Under the pieces are notes generated by a model, which ran no database searches, was not told the DNA's origin, and was given only the letters and a program-made list of their open reading frames with translations. From positions 30,437 through 94,436 of the forward strand of contig JTDE01000288.1 of the NCBI GenBank assembly GCA_014338405.1: 64,000 nucleotides of DNA, read 5' to 3'. The DNA comes from Paragonimus skrjabini miyazakii (Eukaryota > Platyhelminthes > Trematoda > Plagiorchiida > Troglotrematidae). Position 1 is the stretch's first letter. Each line of letters starts with the position of its first letter. Below are positions 37,136 to 49,526 of this stretch, one piece after another. Made by a program: the position numbers and the translations under genes.

Positions 37136-37290
37136 GTGATAATGTTTCTATTGTTGCTGCCATCCGCATGTTCTGTGTATTCCTATGTGTTACGTTCGTG
37201 GCTGAAGAGAATAAACGAAATGGTAACATCTCGCGATGTATGTCTTCTGTCGTTGTTGATCAAGTGGATCAAGGGAACTCTGGGTTTTAA
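37136..37290 (+). mobile_element. PLE 3' module on the opposite strand to PLE2
   Basis: The string gtttctattgttgctgccat and what follows up to gatcaagggaactctgggtt match PLE1 11363-11500 in order. The module lies immediately 5' of the minus-strand PLE2 coding fragment, giving an inverted junction. It contains a hammerhead candidate. No target duplication was found. Confidence 0.75.
37191..37240 (+). ncRNA. hammerhead ribozyme candidate in the PLE 3' module (best copy)
   Basis: CUGAAGA (37202-37208), GAAUAAAC (37209-37216; one G-C pair with a 6-nt loop), GAAA (37217-37220), and helix III A-U/U-A/G-C (37220-37222 with 37227-37229) closed by a GUAA (GNRA) tetraloop. The triplet is AUC (37228-37230). 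Stem I pairs 37196-37201 with 37231-37236 (six pairs, two of them wobbles). Every invariant base of the hammerhead core is present. The one-pair helix II is shared with the copies at 11420 and 10969, so it seems to be a family trait rather than decay. In vitro activity cannot be judged from sequence. Confidence 0.7.
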
Positions 37291-37393
37291 AAACACTTTC
37301 GTCAAATGCTCCAACGAGTCCATCCAAACTGTCTGCCTGAGTTTCAGATCTTCCGACTTTTGAAGGTTAACAATCTCGATGTTTATGCCCAAC

Positions 37394-37529
37394 TATGTAT
37401 ACATATATATATATACCGGAAATCAAAAAAGGGTGCACACTCAGTAGTGAACGACTTACTGTGACGTTTCAACTCCACACTGGGGTCCGTTATATGTATA
37501 TATATATTTTTATATACATAGAGAGAGAG
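37394..37529. repeat. paired (TA)n tracts with (GA)n around an 80-bp unit
   Basis: (TA)-rich tracts at 37394-37416 and 37491-37519, with a short (GA)n at 37520-37529, flank a unit that on the minus strand reads gtgtggagttgaaacgtcac (about 37462-37481). The gaaacgtc string resembles the 3' half of the hammerhead-like repeats elsewhere, but no CUGANGA box precedes it. Confidence 0.6.
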
Positions 37530-40500
37530 GGTCCAACCCAGTTACTTTTACTGGGAATTTAGGTACATGCGTGCCTTAGTCCTACTAAAATAAAGCAGCC
37601 GGATGTGGCTTTCGCTTGAGGGGTCATTCGTGTTCGATGTACCGTTTGAGCGCCTGAGCATCAATACAGATAATGAACTACGCATGCATGAAGGGAATCT
37701 GTGTTGCAGTCGTAGTTCAGCATCAATTTCAGCTAAGTACGTATATTATTACGCAGCCGAATGTCTCATTTAACTGAAAATAGGCGCCCTCTGTGTGGCC
37801 TGACACCAAATAGACAATTCCAGAGGCTATCTACTTTGCTTTTCCAATCAGTGTTCTGCATCGGCACCCGGCCATTCAAACAGCTGATGAGTATGCCTAC
37901 GGCTTAGCCACACTCGTGCTTGATTGACTTGGGACAATTACAGTCGTAACGTGTGCTTTGGTCCCAGCTCCAGACCATGGTGTCTTGCTGTAGCTCTATG
38001 TAACTTGCGGAAAGATTGCTCCTACGAAAATGGCTATGCCCGTGACCTGGAGTGATCATTGTCGGCACAAACTACCTGTCATGATTCAGTGGGGGCTATC
38101 TTCTGATTAGCAGTGTACTTTCAGTAGGCAGTTGTAGATCATTCTGACATACTGGATTTCTTAAGGCTTTTCTAATAAATTACTTTCAAACGTGGTCGTT
38201 TAAACTAGAATGGTCGAAACACGTACAAACTCTGAACTGAGTAAGCAGTCTGAACTAACCATTTTAAATGCATATTACACCACCCTCATTGATACGGTCA
38301 AGTACTGTAGGCTAGTTATTAAAAGTGGCAGAAGTCAGCAGGATTTACGGTGAACGTATCTTTGATAACAGTTTTGTCAAAAATTACTTTCGGTCTCGTA
38401 AAGAGCACAGACGATGTAAAAGCTCGGCAGAGAAGTTCATAGTCTGTTGAACATACATGCTTACAGAACCCCCACATAAGTCACCAATTCTTGTGGGAAC
38501 AAGACTTGCGAGTCATCTAATTCAAATACTCACGCATTCGGGGGTAGTTCATCAATAGAGCACATCGATACATAGATTGCAACCATCCTCCATTCCGTTA
38601 CGGTCGTTGACTGTTAAATAAAACAGAAAACTGATAACCACAATTGACACATTTCTACCCAGCTGGCTTAAATTTGCGCTGCGTCTTTCCTCAGATGAGT
38701 CCGACAATCATACGGCGCAAAGAGGATAAATTCCCCTTGCTAATGTTTATGGGTTGTCTCATTCCGCATGATCAGTTACTAAGCGTGGACAAGAGGTTTG
38801 ATTTGCATTAGAGTCTATGGGAATGCGACAGCTGCGATCAATTGTGGGTGATGCTCAATCTATATGGAAATCAAAATCTCCTACTACATACCAGTAAAAA
38901 GTTTAACTTTGCAATCCAACGTCAAGCAAGCCGACTTCATTTCTGCCTTTGTGTGTTTAATGTGTGGTATTGTTATTTCCATGTTTCTAGTAATAAATTT
39001 TACGGGACAAGTGTTCGATACGATAGACGTAATCAGCCAGCCACTGTAAAGTATGTAACCCTTAAGGTGGCCTTCTTCGTAAATTTCTAGTACGATAGGT
39101 CTCATGATGGCTCACAGAGATTTTTGAATCTTGAAACAGTTGGTAAGAATTCCATAAAACAGTTAATGGTCCAATCATCTTGTGAGTTGCAAAACTTGGT
39201 CATCGCAGCGTTTCTCCTGAAACTTCATATTTGACGAGTTCACTACCATGAGAACACACTGTGTCGACTAATCTCGTCTGCTTTCTTTAGGAATGCAACC
39301 CGATATCTGACTATTATTTCCAGCTTGCCACCATTGTGCCGTAGTTTTGAAAGTTCCATAAGACTCGTGAGAACTTTACAGATTAGAAGCTGAGGTTACT
39401 CGTGTACACCTGAATCCTTGTTGGATAGCCTAGAAATAAAAGATAAATCGGACGAGTGCTTCAGTTTCGCAGAGTCGGCAACTGAAAGAGTGTGTAAGAG
39501 TAAATCAGAGGGTAATGTACGGATCAGAAACCCAACCACTGCTTATGAAGTATACAACACTCATACTGCAATATTTAGCAGACAACAGCTGGATCGCATC
39601 ATCACTGAAGGGTCGAGAGTACCTTTATTCCCCTACGGTGATTCCGTTGATAAAGTTATCCGACTACGCAGTTTGGTGTCCCGAATAGGCACATTGAGTC
39701 TGCGTTCAAATTCAACTGCCGATGACAGTTACGACAAACTCCGGAATTGGCGTAATCGGATGCCAAAAGGGCGTACTTTGCAAGTCACTTGGCTTAGCTG
39801 ATGTTGTGGTTTAGCTGAGTTACTCCCGAGCTGCTAATTTTTCGCTAGACAAGTATTTTCCTTAGGGGATGTCAGATTTGACGAAGGCTCCACCATATTA
39901 AAACTAAGTCTCCGCTGATATGACAGCAGCTGACTGAGAACTGCCCCGGTTTTCGCAACCTATCTGGGTAGGGTAGATGACGTCGTGGTGTAGCCCGTTC
40001 TGTAGCTCTACACTGTACCTTCTAAATAAGAGTATTGTCTTTCCTAAGGTTAGGAAGACAAAATTCGACATTCATTTCAAAACTGGAGCACACTAACCAA
40101 CTGAACATAATAGTAAAACGCCATGGCTAAAACTGTCAAAATAATCTGAGGAGTAATCCAGGTACAAAGTTAGCTTGCTTGGTAACTGGCGCACACGTTG
40201 GGAGACAAACTGAAGTGGCTTGAGACAGTCGTACTCAATTCATGTTCGCGAAGGGGTCATCCAGTATTCCGCCTCCCAGAAATTTACCCGTATAGCGCGA
40301 ATGATGGAGGTGCATCACTTACGACTAAATCGTGTTAAATAGATCTTCGTCTGTGGTCCAACAGTGTAATGTGTTTAAATCACTCTATAGCTTCTTACTT
40401 CCAGTTACACTGTCACATTGCATTCCACGCACAGATATTTGTCATCAGTAAGATTAGGGTTTTCCAGCACCAATAGAACAGAAGGCAGTGGTCGTGATAA

Positions 40501-40599
40501 AGAACCTTGTAACACAATTCTGGAGGCCCAGTACTAGTCTAAAAATGCGCCACTACACTTCGACCTAAGAGATGATTTTAGAAGCATTCGGTAAATCTC
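37530..40599. other. mostly unassigned intergenic DNA
   Basis: It contains a SINE tail fragment (38811-38885). A 127-codon plus-strand frame at 39418-39801 is unusually long for this AT-leaning DNA and rich in charged residues, but has no recognised motif. It could be a host exon or a repeat remnant. The remainder shows nothing. Confidence 0.4.
38811..38885 (+). mobile_element. SINE tail fragment, copy B
   Basis: The stretch from agtctatgggaatgcgacag to ctatatggaaatcaaaa matches the 3' tail of SINE copy A (36585-36640) with a few differences over about 55 bp. It extends the tail to gaaatcaaaa, which is also seen in copy C. Head and hammerhead are missing. Confidence 0.75.
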
Positions 40600-41470
40600 A
40601 TCGTTATAGGATTACTTACACAATTATTACGAAACGTTAAACAGCGTTAAACATCTTTAACCAGTTCAGTCGGTTGAAGGCTTTAGAGTAGTCCAGAAAA
40701 ATCACATCGACTGGATTGCCTTCAACCGACTTTGTCAAAACTTCTCGAGTAGCAAGCAGCTAGGTAATGCACAAGAATCCATTTCGAAATCCGTGATGAC
40801 TCTCAGGCCACAGTGTAAATTGTATGAACTGGTCATCAGTCAGGTTCTCCCTGACCTTTGAGGAAACGATAATAGTGCAGTTAGCCTGTTGTTAGCGCGC
40901 TGGTTGAGATAACCGTCCATAAAGAAAATTGATCCTGTGTACAGCTTCCAGGCTTTGGAAAGCTTGCCTTCTCGGAGAGTTCAATTGAAAGTCCACAGAG
41001 TAGCCTTGACACCTCTTTAGTGCATTTTGTTCGCACTAAAGGACAGATGAGGTCAGGATCTGAAGACTTACTTTCACAAAGCGTTGGTAGTTTTTGCAAC
41101 ACACTGGGTGGTGTAAAAGTAATTGCTTCCTGTCATCTGTGGTGCTGATACTGGAGCTGGTAGTGGGCACACTCAAATACTAATTATTGTGACCGTTGGC
41201 GGACTCTTTATTTGAGACATCCATCCCACCCGTATGGCACAAGTGAGTGACTGCAGGACGGATTTTAGCGATGAATGCAACGGTGCTTTTGGACAGTTTT
41301 GAGTTGACACCAAACTTCTTAGTCTGATCTGGCTGGCACTGACGTTTGTCAGTCGTCGCAGCTGTTGTTGGCCGGTTACGGACTGTATGCTTTTTCATCT
41401 CTCTCCAACTGATACCTGCTCCAAGCTGATCTCTACTGCTAATAAATGTTTGCATTTCGCCCGATCGGAA
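40600..41470 (-). mobile_element. CR1/jockey-type LINE relic, RT region
   Basis: On the minus strand, in shifting frames, the order is a linker region (frame 41180-41473), a segment LSIELSEKASFPK followed after a frameshift by AWKLYTGS (about 40900-41000; family pattern S-x-x-G-x-x-P-x-x-W-K), ENLTDDQFIQF near 40830-40860, and EGNPVDVIFLDYSKAFN (about 40670-40722). The last is the first catalytic motif of the palm, with the aspartate retained. The YxDD region is absent or beyond recognition. The motif order supports the CR1/jockey superfamily. Multiple stops make it an old relic. Confidence 0.65.
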
Positions 41471-41890
41471 CATACCTGTTGATCGTTCTTGCTACGAAGT
41501 CCACAATAAACTGTCAATTACCATTAAGTAATGAACCTGTTGAAATATCAGACCGACAAATATCGCTAAATGCTTTGGTCAGAGAAATCCAGTTCGCTTT
41601 CGAAAAGTTCTGGCAGGCGAACGCCAAACTCGAAAATTGATACGATAGGTATTCTGTCAGAATTTCTACATCCGAGGTCTATCATGGTCGACTCGTGGTG
41701 ATTCTGTAATGAATAATATTATTGTGACCCGGAAAACACTTGGCTCGCGAAGCTATTTATTGCATGATGTCCCGTACAGGTTATGTGAAAACACAAGACA
41801 ACGAACGCGTTCACTCATTTGTATAGTTGATGTGTCCATGTACATTGGGCAGTAGTACATTGTCTTTCGTTTTGCGTACACACTATTCCA
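41471..41890. other. unassigned intergenic DNA
   Basis: No recognised element. A 64-codon + frame (41446-41640) has no known motif. Confidence 0.4.
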
Positions 41891-42335
41891 ATCATCATCG
41901 TCATAGACAACAATACGTCAGTGGTTCTCACTTATGCTTAACTGCCACACAACCATGAAGAAAAAAATTAAACCCTGTACAGGGAGAGTGAGAAAGAGAG
42001 GATAAGGGGACCTAACTACTAAAAATAGCTACGCCCACCTTCAAGCATTTGACATCAACGTGCAAACAAACAATTGAGCTGTAAGTGAAAATAGGGTTTC
42101 ATCAGCAAGACAGCTTCCTTACGACTATCACTGTCTCGCGTCATACAGTGCACACACTTCCTATACAAGTCAGCCAAACAACGACAGCATCCACGCCACT
42201 GAGCTTGATTAGCCGCCACCGACTCTGAGTCGTGAGGGCTCTAACCCGGGAGACTCACCCGATCTACAGTGACCAACCCCTGACGAACGATTTCATTTAT
42301 CTACGCCAGCTCATTATCTATCCACTTCGCATAAC
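41891..42335 (-). mobile_element. RTE-type 3' end (RTE3), strongly 5'-truncated
   Basis: It matches the 3' UTR and last coding part of RTE1 (14790-15265) in the same orientation, starting at atcatcatcgtcat and including gcttaactgccacacaacca and cagcaagacagcttcc. It contains the coding-end sequence for the SRDG/PGW region, but with deletions and stops. Insertions of this length are the common result of incomplete reverse transcription in RTE elements. It confirms that the region between the microsatellite and 15070 belongs to the element. Confidence 0.8.
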
Positions 42336-45300
42336 TCTGTTGTAAACCCCAAAAGCAGATGACGCATGTTTAAGATGTACCTTGATATACTGGAAGTCAA
42401 TCTCAAGGCAACCAAAATAATTGATGGATAAGATCTGTGGAAATTTTGCAGCGGCCAACCTGCACATGGCGTCAGTAAGTGAGTGATCGTTGACCAGCGA
42501 GACAGACCATGGCCAGTAGGTCACACCGATCAAACAACTGGGCGATTGGTTAAAACGTACACCGTACAATCTGGCGATCGTGGTGCTATACATTTATATC
42601 CGGTATGGTAGATCCCTCGTCTATAAAATTTACTCTACACCATGTTTCCGCTATACGGACTATCGATGGTCTTAAGGCATTGTATACCGTTCGAAACTTC
42701 TGTGTTGGTTGAAAAAATAAGCGGAATTGGGATAACAGCACTTGATGTAGATTTTGTAAGTCCACCTCTTGTTTCCCTCTCTGCACACTTTTCATTCTGA
42801 GAAACTGGACTAGCTCTGCTGTTTCGTTGTTCGTGCCGAAGTCTTCAGTTAAGACAACAGCCATATCTTTTTTTCCGTTTGTGAAGTTGGGCTGACTGTC
42901 AAGACGTCACTCAAAAATTCGGGGTGACTCTGGGTGGATGATAATTTTGGAATACCTTATGACGCACGAAGATCTGATTTGGGGAATGGTCGATCAAGAC
43001 AATGAAGATTGGCCAGTCAAGCGTTTTCGAAATTGACATTCATAAAATGTAGGTGCTGGAATGGATGCTATATGAGTAGGCCTAGATAACTTATAATCAC
43101 CTGTCACTTGGAGGTCAGGAAGGTCGTATTCATTGGCTATAATCTTCCACAAGTTTTAATGATGAAGTACACTGCACAATTATCTGTACTGTCAAGAGGG
43201 GGCACATTGTTAATGACAATAAACTTATACCTTCTATCTAGATTTTCCTATTCACGGTCACTCAGCATGACTCCATCTGACTTGTGGAAGCGTGGGCACA
43301 GTCTGATTTAGTCTTCAGACCTATCGTGTGTAACCTGTTTTAGCACCAACACTTGCTCTATTTCACTCCTGTCATTAATTGAGGCACGGAGCTGTCTTGG
43401 TAAGTCGCTGTATTCTTGGCCAATATTCCGACGAGTTCGTTGTAAAAGTCTGATGAAAACGTCGGCAAAACTACAATTTCGAAGCGCCTAGCATGAAGAG
43501 CCTTTCCATGCGCCTTCCGTGCCGATAGTTCTCGTGACTAACTCTCAGAGAGGCTGAACGCAATAGGTGGTTATGTGTTGACCATGTTCGTTTTGATCGC
43601 AGTTGTTGATGATCTGTTTGTGCACTTGTCTTCAACATTTGGGGCAACGCGTCTATTAACGGAATGCGGATCGCATTGTTCTAATACGTCAGCAAATGGT
43701 AACGACTGCTTTCCTATCTACGGTGTCCGAGTCGGTAGTTAAACGTCTTGCGCTGAACGAGTGGCAGCACACAGGTGTTATATCGTTAGCTTGTCGTGAG
43801 ACTAAATAAATACTTAGGTTAGACAATCAATCATGCTTCTCACTAGACTGTGGTTGTAGAGGCGTTTGAGTCATAGGCCTCAATTCTGGATTGGGACGCT
43901 TGTAGACGGTTTTTCTACGTCAATCTGGCCTGAGCCATCAGCTTTTTCTGATGATCTAGCAGTGCACAAGTATGTAACACAAATAAAATGCAAAGCGTCT
44001 GTGAAGGTTTTTTTCTATCGCTCAATAAACTGTTGTGGACATTCCATTACTTGTCAAGTTGGCCGACACTTTACAGAGCGAGCGATGAACAGATTTCCCG
44101 GTGTGTCTGATCTGCTTGGTGAGGTTGGGACGGGGTTTGTGTGCTTTCAGCACACGTAGCGAATTTACATTATTAGAAACGCTACACCTTCGTTCCTAGC
44201 TGAGAGCCACCAGGCCAAGAACATATAAAAATACGAATTAGTGATTCAGGGACCGGAGGATCCGATGGGTTGTTAAGTACGGCATGAAAACTTTAAACAA
44301 AGTCGCCTGACAACTAATCGGATACCAGCTGACCTGAAATGAAGAACTGATCAGATCTGCAGGCAGAGCGCAGGACCTGAATCTGTTCATTTTATGAGTC
44401 ATGAGACAGCAAAAAGTCAATTGAATGCGGACAGTTGTGATTACACTGACTTCGGCACCGTGAACCCAAATCTTGGCAAATTAGTCTGAAATGTACTCGT
44501 CAGGTCAAGAATTTCGTTTGTCCTTGCCGTCGCCGTACGTAGCGGAGCAACCAAATGCAGGATTAGAAACTGGGTTAAGACGTCCTTGTTTGCTTTGTTG
44601 CATCAAACATAGGGGAGAGATGAGGGTCTCACTAAATACCGGTGTACAACTTAAATTTCAACACGTTATGTGCTCAATCTCCGAAATGGATCAGTCCAGT
44701 TTAACTTATGAAGGACCAGACCTCTTTTTCTTACTCCATCAGGACTTTAATAAACCTTGTGTTTTTGGATGTATTCATCCCATGCTACCTCATCGTCTGA
44801 AGGAGTGATCGTTGTAACTTTTCATTTCTGAGATTAACGTTTGATCAACGCTGGGTGTGATGGGTCCTAATCGGTCTCGTCTGACAGCCAAAATATAGCT
44901 TTTTTGCGCCTCAGAAAGCAGCTTCTCAAAGGTCGGATATAGTATGCCCAATCATTCAGTTGCATGAAGACAGTCAGATTGTGAATAACTTGTACTGTCT
45001 GAACAGGTGGAATGTGCGACAGCTGATGACCATGAACGTCTGACACACCTAACTGTGTTAATTGTCAGTCACGTGCTTAACAGAGCAATAACACTAATTT
45101 CGACGTTAAAATAACATGGTCATTTGTGTGTTGTTAGCCTGTCTAGCAGCTGAATCACAAGCGCACATTTTATTGATTACGCTGGTGAAATAGCACAAGG
45201 CAAAAAAGACTATTCGTCAACCAGGCGTCGACCGCGGTTTACAACTGTGCCCAAGACATCGGCAAGTATAGAAATTCCTTTTATCAGTGATCAGCTTACA

Positions 45301-48300
45301 AGGGAAATCAAACTTTGTTTGAATGCCACCATCCCGAAAACATACTACGTTACCCAGACGTAACCATAAGCTTACATCCACTGTTCGTCTTGAAGGTAAA
45401 CCGAGACTACTCCGTCACATTACACATCATTTACAAATTTTCGTGTAACTTGTGATAAGCCAGTCGATTAGCCGTTTCTTGAGTCGAAGAGCACATTCCA
45501 AACTGGTTGCATACACAAAGTTAGGAAGACTTGTTCATGCAGGAGCGAGGCCGGCTTTCCCGCATTGGCAACCCCATGTCATGACATTGAGCATCCAGCC
45601 CCGGAACTTTTCCCGCCTCATTCAGGAACGGAAATGGATACGTTTTGCAACTTGCCGAGACTTAATCGATTACGTGCGTCCGCCCACCTTGTTATGCTCA
45701 CAAACAGTATACACTGATAAGGTGTCATAAACAGTATTTGTTTAGTACTCAGAACTTTCGGGAAGCACAAGACAGGATTCCTTATTGTTGCCGCTCATCC
45801 GGTATGGGCACCAAATGAAATACGACCAAAGATCCTTTACTGTTAACGGTAAACGCCAAAATTTTAGCAAACAACTCATTGGCGAGTTAGTTGCACCCAC
45901 TACCTCAGACACAATGGAGTGGATAGATTAATGTGGAAGATAACTGCACTTACTGGAAAAGTGAAAAAATTCGCCCTGTCGTTATTATTTTAGGAGGGAA
46001 ATTTGTACGTATTTGTTTCTTTTATGATTAAAAAGCTCGGAAAGGACATATGTAATGAATTCCACACATTCTAAGATAAAGAGACCGTTACCTATAAAGG
46101 CAGATAAGTTGAGCATTTGGATAGTTAATATGAAACTTGTTCGATTACGCAGCATACCATGAATGAACAAGCCAGTAATACCACGTGACTTGAGCCTCAG
46201 AGTCAAATGAGTAATAACCTAATCCCATTCATTTTCAGACGTCAGTAGTCAATAGCTCATGCAAAAGTCTACCTTGTAAAGGAAGTGGAATGGACGAACT
46301 CATCGATAAGAAATCAACCACTGAATCAGTCACTGTCTGCAGTTCGAACAAAATGGCATGTCAGCTCAGTGATCGATTTGGATGGCACTGCGGCATAGCA
46401 TCGGAATTTGTTAAGACGAACACCGGAGTAAAACAAATTGTCTGGGGGCATCACGCATTAAAACGTACATGCTACAGACGGAGCCGAGCCGACCAATGTG
46501 AGGATCGAGGCTTCATTTGATTGTTGTTTCTTGTTTGCAAGTAAGCCATAGAAACTCAGTGAAACTGAGATTTTACTTTGTGCCAGATGTTTCCCTTTTC
46601 ACTTCTTTTGGAAGATAGCAAGTTTTACCATATCTGACCATGCCCAAAGCACTTATCAGTTCCCATATAGTGTTTCTGATCACATGGTCGTCCCTGAACC
46701 AAGTGGAATTGCAAGAGAATTTAATGGATCACCCGTTTGTTCTCATCAGTGCTACTCGCATGAAACTGTGCGTTCTGGAAGTGTGAGAAAATCGCATTCT
46801 AAGGTTTTTGCGCTTGACTCGTCGTTACAAAAACATTGTGCTGTGTTCTACTGGCAGTCACCAGCAGTTGTCGTTTTTGCCCCGTTTATGTGACCTACAA
46901 CGCACAGCTGATAGTGTCATTGTGATGTCGATATGTGAGTTGTTACACCAAACAGCAGTGGATATTTCGAAACATGGATATTCCTAAGATTAAGTATATT
47001 TCCGCATAGCCATTCATTTATTACACCAGAAACAGTATTTTCTATATCATAACGCGCAGGTGTTCAGAAGGAAAGACCATTTACTTTAATGAGTACAAAA
47101 ACCGAAATGTGCAACCACGCCGATACAGATGAACTAAGCGCCTGAAACCGGATTCGTTGACTAACCGATACATCTAATGCACTAGTCCCTATGAGGATTT
47201 AACCCTGAACAAAGTATGTGCTGTCATTTGTACATGCCTATCCTGCGAAACAGACAATTGCAAATTTATCATTGCCCTCGTACGAGACCGGTTTCTATAC
47301 CACGGCGCACCTGGCTTATGTTCCTATGTGTTCTACACAAAATAACCCAGGTGTTAACCCATCGCACATTAAGGTATGTCAAGCCTCGACGTATCGATCG
47401 AGTGATCTGTGCAACGAATACAATTAGCACTACTTCATGTTTTCTCTGTACAGGTGGACATAACAGATTTTGAGCATCGTTCAGCCGAAAAGCTGCTACG
47501 GTTGCTGTTGAGGGTCTGAAACACGGACCAGACATCTCGGTTTTACATTGTCATGCGGTCCACTGATTCTGAATCGCTTTAACTCAAAATTCAGGTAACC
47601 CAATAAATAGGCATTGTCGACAATATTTCCTATCAAAAAGCATAAAAATAAAGTCAATTTTCCATTCAGATGTCCTAGCTATTAGTGATTTCGTTGATTT
47701 GTGTGCATGTAAAAAGTGATCTAGTTGGTGCAACAGTGGCTCACAAGTAAATGGACTGGGTTTGGCCGATACCAACCATCGTCTGTCTTATTGGCTGGCT
47801 GCCACATTCTGGCTGTAACACCGGAAATGCCATACATTACCACCGGACACCTGATATGGTTCGATCACTCACTGAGTTTTCTTCTTTTCACCTGTTACTA
47901 ATAGTACTTCAGTGTGTTGCTAATATTTCAGTTCACATCCCGACACAATGTTAGGCCAGCTCGTTGCTTGACCTCATCATTTTTCCACACACAAACACAC
48001 GCTTTTGGGAAGGTCGTTTGTATGAGGAGAGCGGTCCCGATTGCAAGGAGGTCATAGTTAATTTGGTTTCGAAATATTTTGTTCTGCGGCGAGAAATCCC
48101 GTGGCAGGCTACCGCTGACGATTTGATGGTATATTCACTTTCCCCCCCACACACAAGCGTGAATGAACTGGGTATACTGAGGGGCGAACAAAAATGAGTA
48201 TTCCCGTGTCATCGAGTAAATTGGTTTTGGGCACTGATGGTTACATCGCACATGTCAACATGGGTTATGTGTTAATATACGCCACATATTGTAAACATGG

Positions 48301-49159
48301 ATTCTGCTCCGCGAATTCGTCGTTTTTCTACACCATTTTAGTAGCATGTCAAAAATTCATAAGTTCCTGTTTTACTTGCAATTTTTTGGCTTCTTTTGAG
48401 TACTAGTAATTCGATCCTCATATCGAACTCGCAGGGACAGTTTTCTAATTTTGCTATGTGATATATGGTGTCTGTTTCACCGAACAATCAATAAACGATT
48501 GAACGGATAAAATGAATTAGTGACTGCACACTACAAATCAACATGCTGTCCTATCGCACTGTGTTGCCATATCGATTGCAATGCGTTAAGAAATCCTCTG
48601 TAGTTGCCATTCACATTCATTTCGTCTCAATTTAGACTTCTACTAACCGGATGAGAAAAACGGTGGGATGTAACCCAACACCACAATCAATGAATGTGCG
48701 TCAGTAGTGAGCAAACCGATGGATAACAGCTATTGTTGTGCCCTGTTCATAAGACGCATATAGTGGTTGGTTTCTTGTTTAAGTAGCTTTAACCCACATG
48801 CCTTTACCCTACATGAGTGTCCACCGAGGTAGTCAGTTTGAAGTTTGTGTGGCTCATGGGCACTCTGTTGGTTAAATGCATACGGTCAGCGATGAAACCA
48901 AACAAGTTGTTGGTAAACTAGACTGTTGACTAAACTGAGCATGTGACAAAGTAATTTTTTCCAGACACATCATTCGATTTGCAAAAACTGCTGTGGGTTG
49001 ACTACAAAGTGGTGATTCGATAATGGCGTCAATTCATTTCACCAATTTTTCACGATTAGTTTATTAAACAGGTTCACCGCACTAACGGATGTTCTTTTTC
49101 ATATAACTTGAACTGCACTCAAAAGTAATCGTAGTCTTCGCATTCAGATAGGCTTCGCA
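42336..49159. other. unassigned intergenic DNA
   Basis: No confident element. A tRNA-Leu/Ser-like A-box string ggtgtccgagtcgg at about 43720 has no good B box. Plus frames at 43866-44159, 44491-44808 and 45452-45730 (92 to 105 codons) were inspected; the first and third could be remote PLE-like fragments but have no decisive motif. Confidence 0.4.
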
Positions 49160-49305
49160 GTCATCCAGTTTCGAAGAAGGCACTACATTCGAGTTTCGCT
49201 CTTGTTCAAGTTTGTCAATGTTGCTTATCCTTAACAAGGCCGGGACTAAAACTTCAACCACGATTCTATGAGGTAACCATGCTAATCACTACACCATTGA
49301 CAAGA
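49160..49305 (-). mobile_element. tRNA-headed SINE, copy F
   Basis: On the minus strand: head with A box TGGTGTAGTGATTAGC, B-box-like gaagttttagtccc, then TTGACAA, a helix II remnant, GAAA and CTCGAATGTAGTGCC. The conserved box CUGACGA is mutated (TTGACAA), so the ribozyme should be dead. It faces copy C on the plus strand, about 220 bp away, head to head. Confidence 0.7.
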
Positions 49306-49526
49306 AGAGACACAATAACTGTCCTGTTAATACCACTCGACGACCCCATAACTAAAACTTCTTTCTAAGTTGAGGTCACATATATAATTAAACATGGTGA
49401 ATGATATTTTGTCTACTGAAATGCAGCAGCGGATATGGTTTGTTTCGAGAACATTTACTGTCTACTTTTGATTCGAACGGGCAATCGGATTGTTATTCAC
49501 AAACAAATATGATTGAGAATTCAGGT

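Noticed and set aside
38675..38735. String cagatgagtccg ... cgcaaag resembling a hammerhead core
   Set aside because: The first box reads CAGATGA rather than CUGANGA and the proposed helix II does not pair, so no ribozyme was called.
43718..43800. tRNA-Leu/Ser-like gene
   Set aside because: There is an A-box-like start, but no B box and no cloverleaf could be drawn.
43866..44159. Frame with CCGHSITCQVGRHFTERA as a GIY-YIG fragment
   Set aside because: Only a vague likeness to the Y-V-G-x-T-x-R-x-L pattern; no support on either side.
45230..45730. Possible pre-endonuclease region of a PLE or GIY-YIG LINE
   Set aside because: The match is limited to a loose pattern in one frame; no Cys or YIG motif follows.
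47964..48197. Frame with ADDLMVYS taken as an RT YADD box
   Set aside because: No other RT motif lies on either side in any frame.
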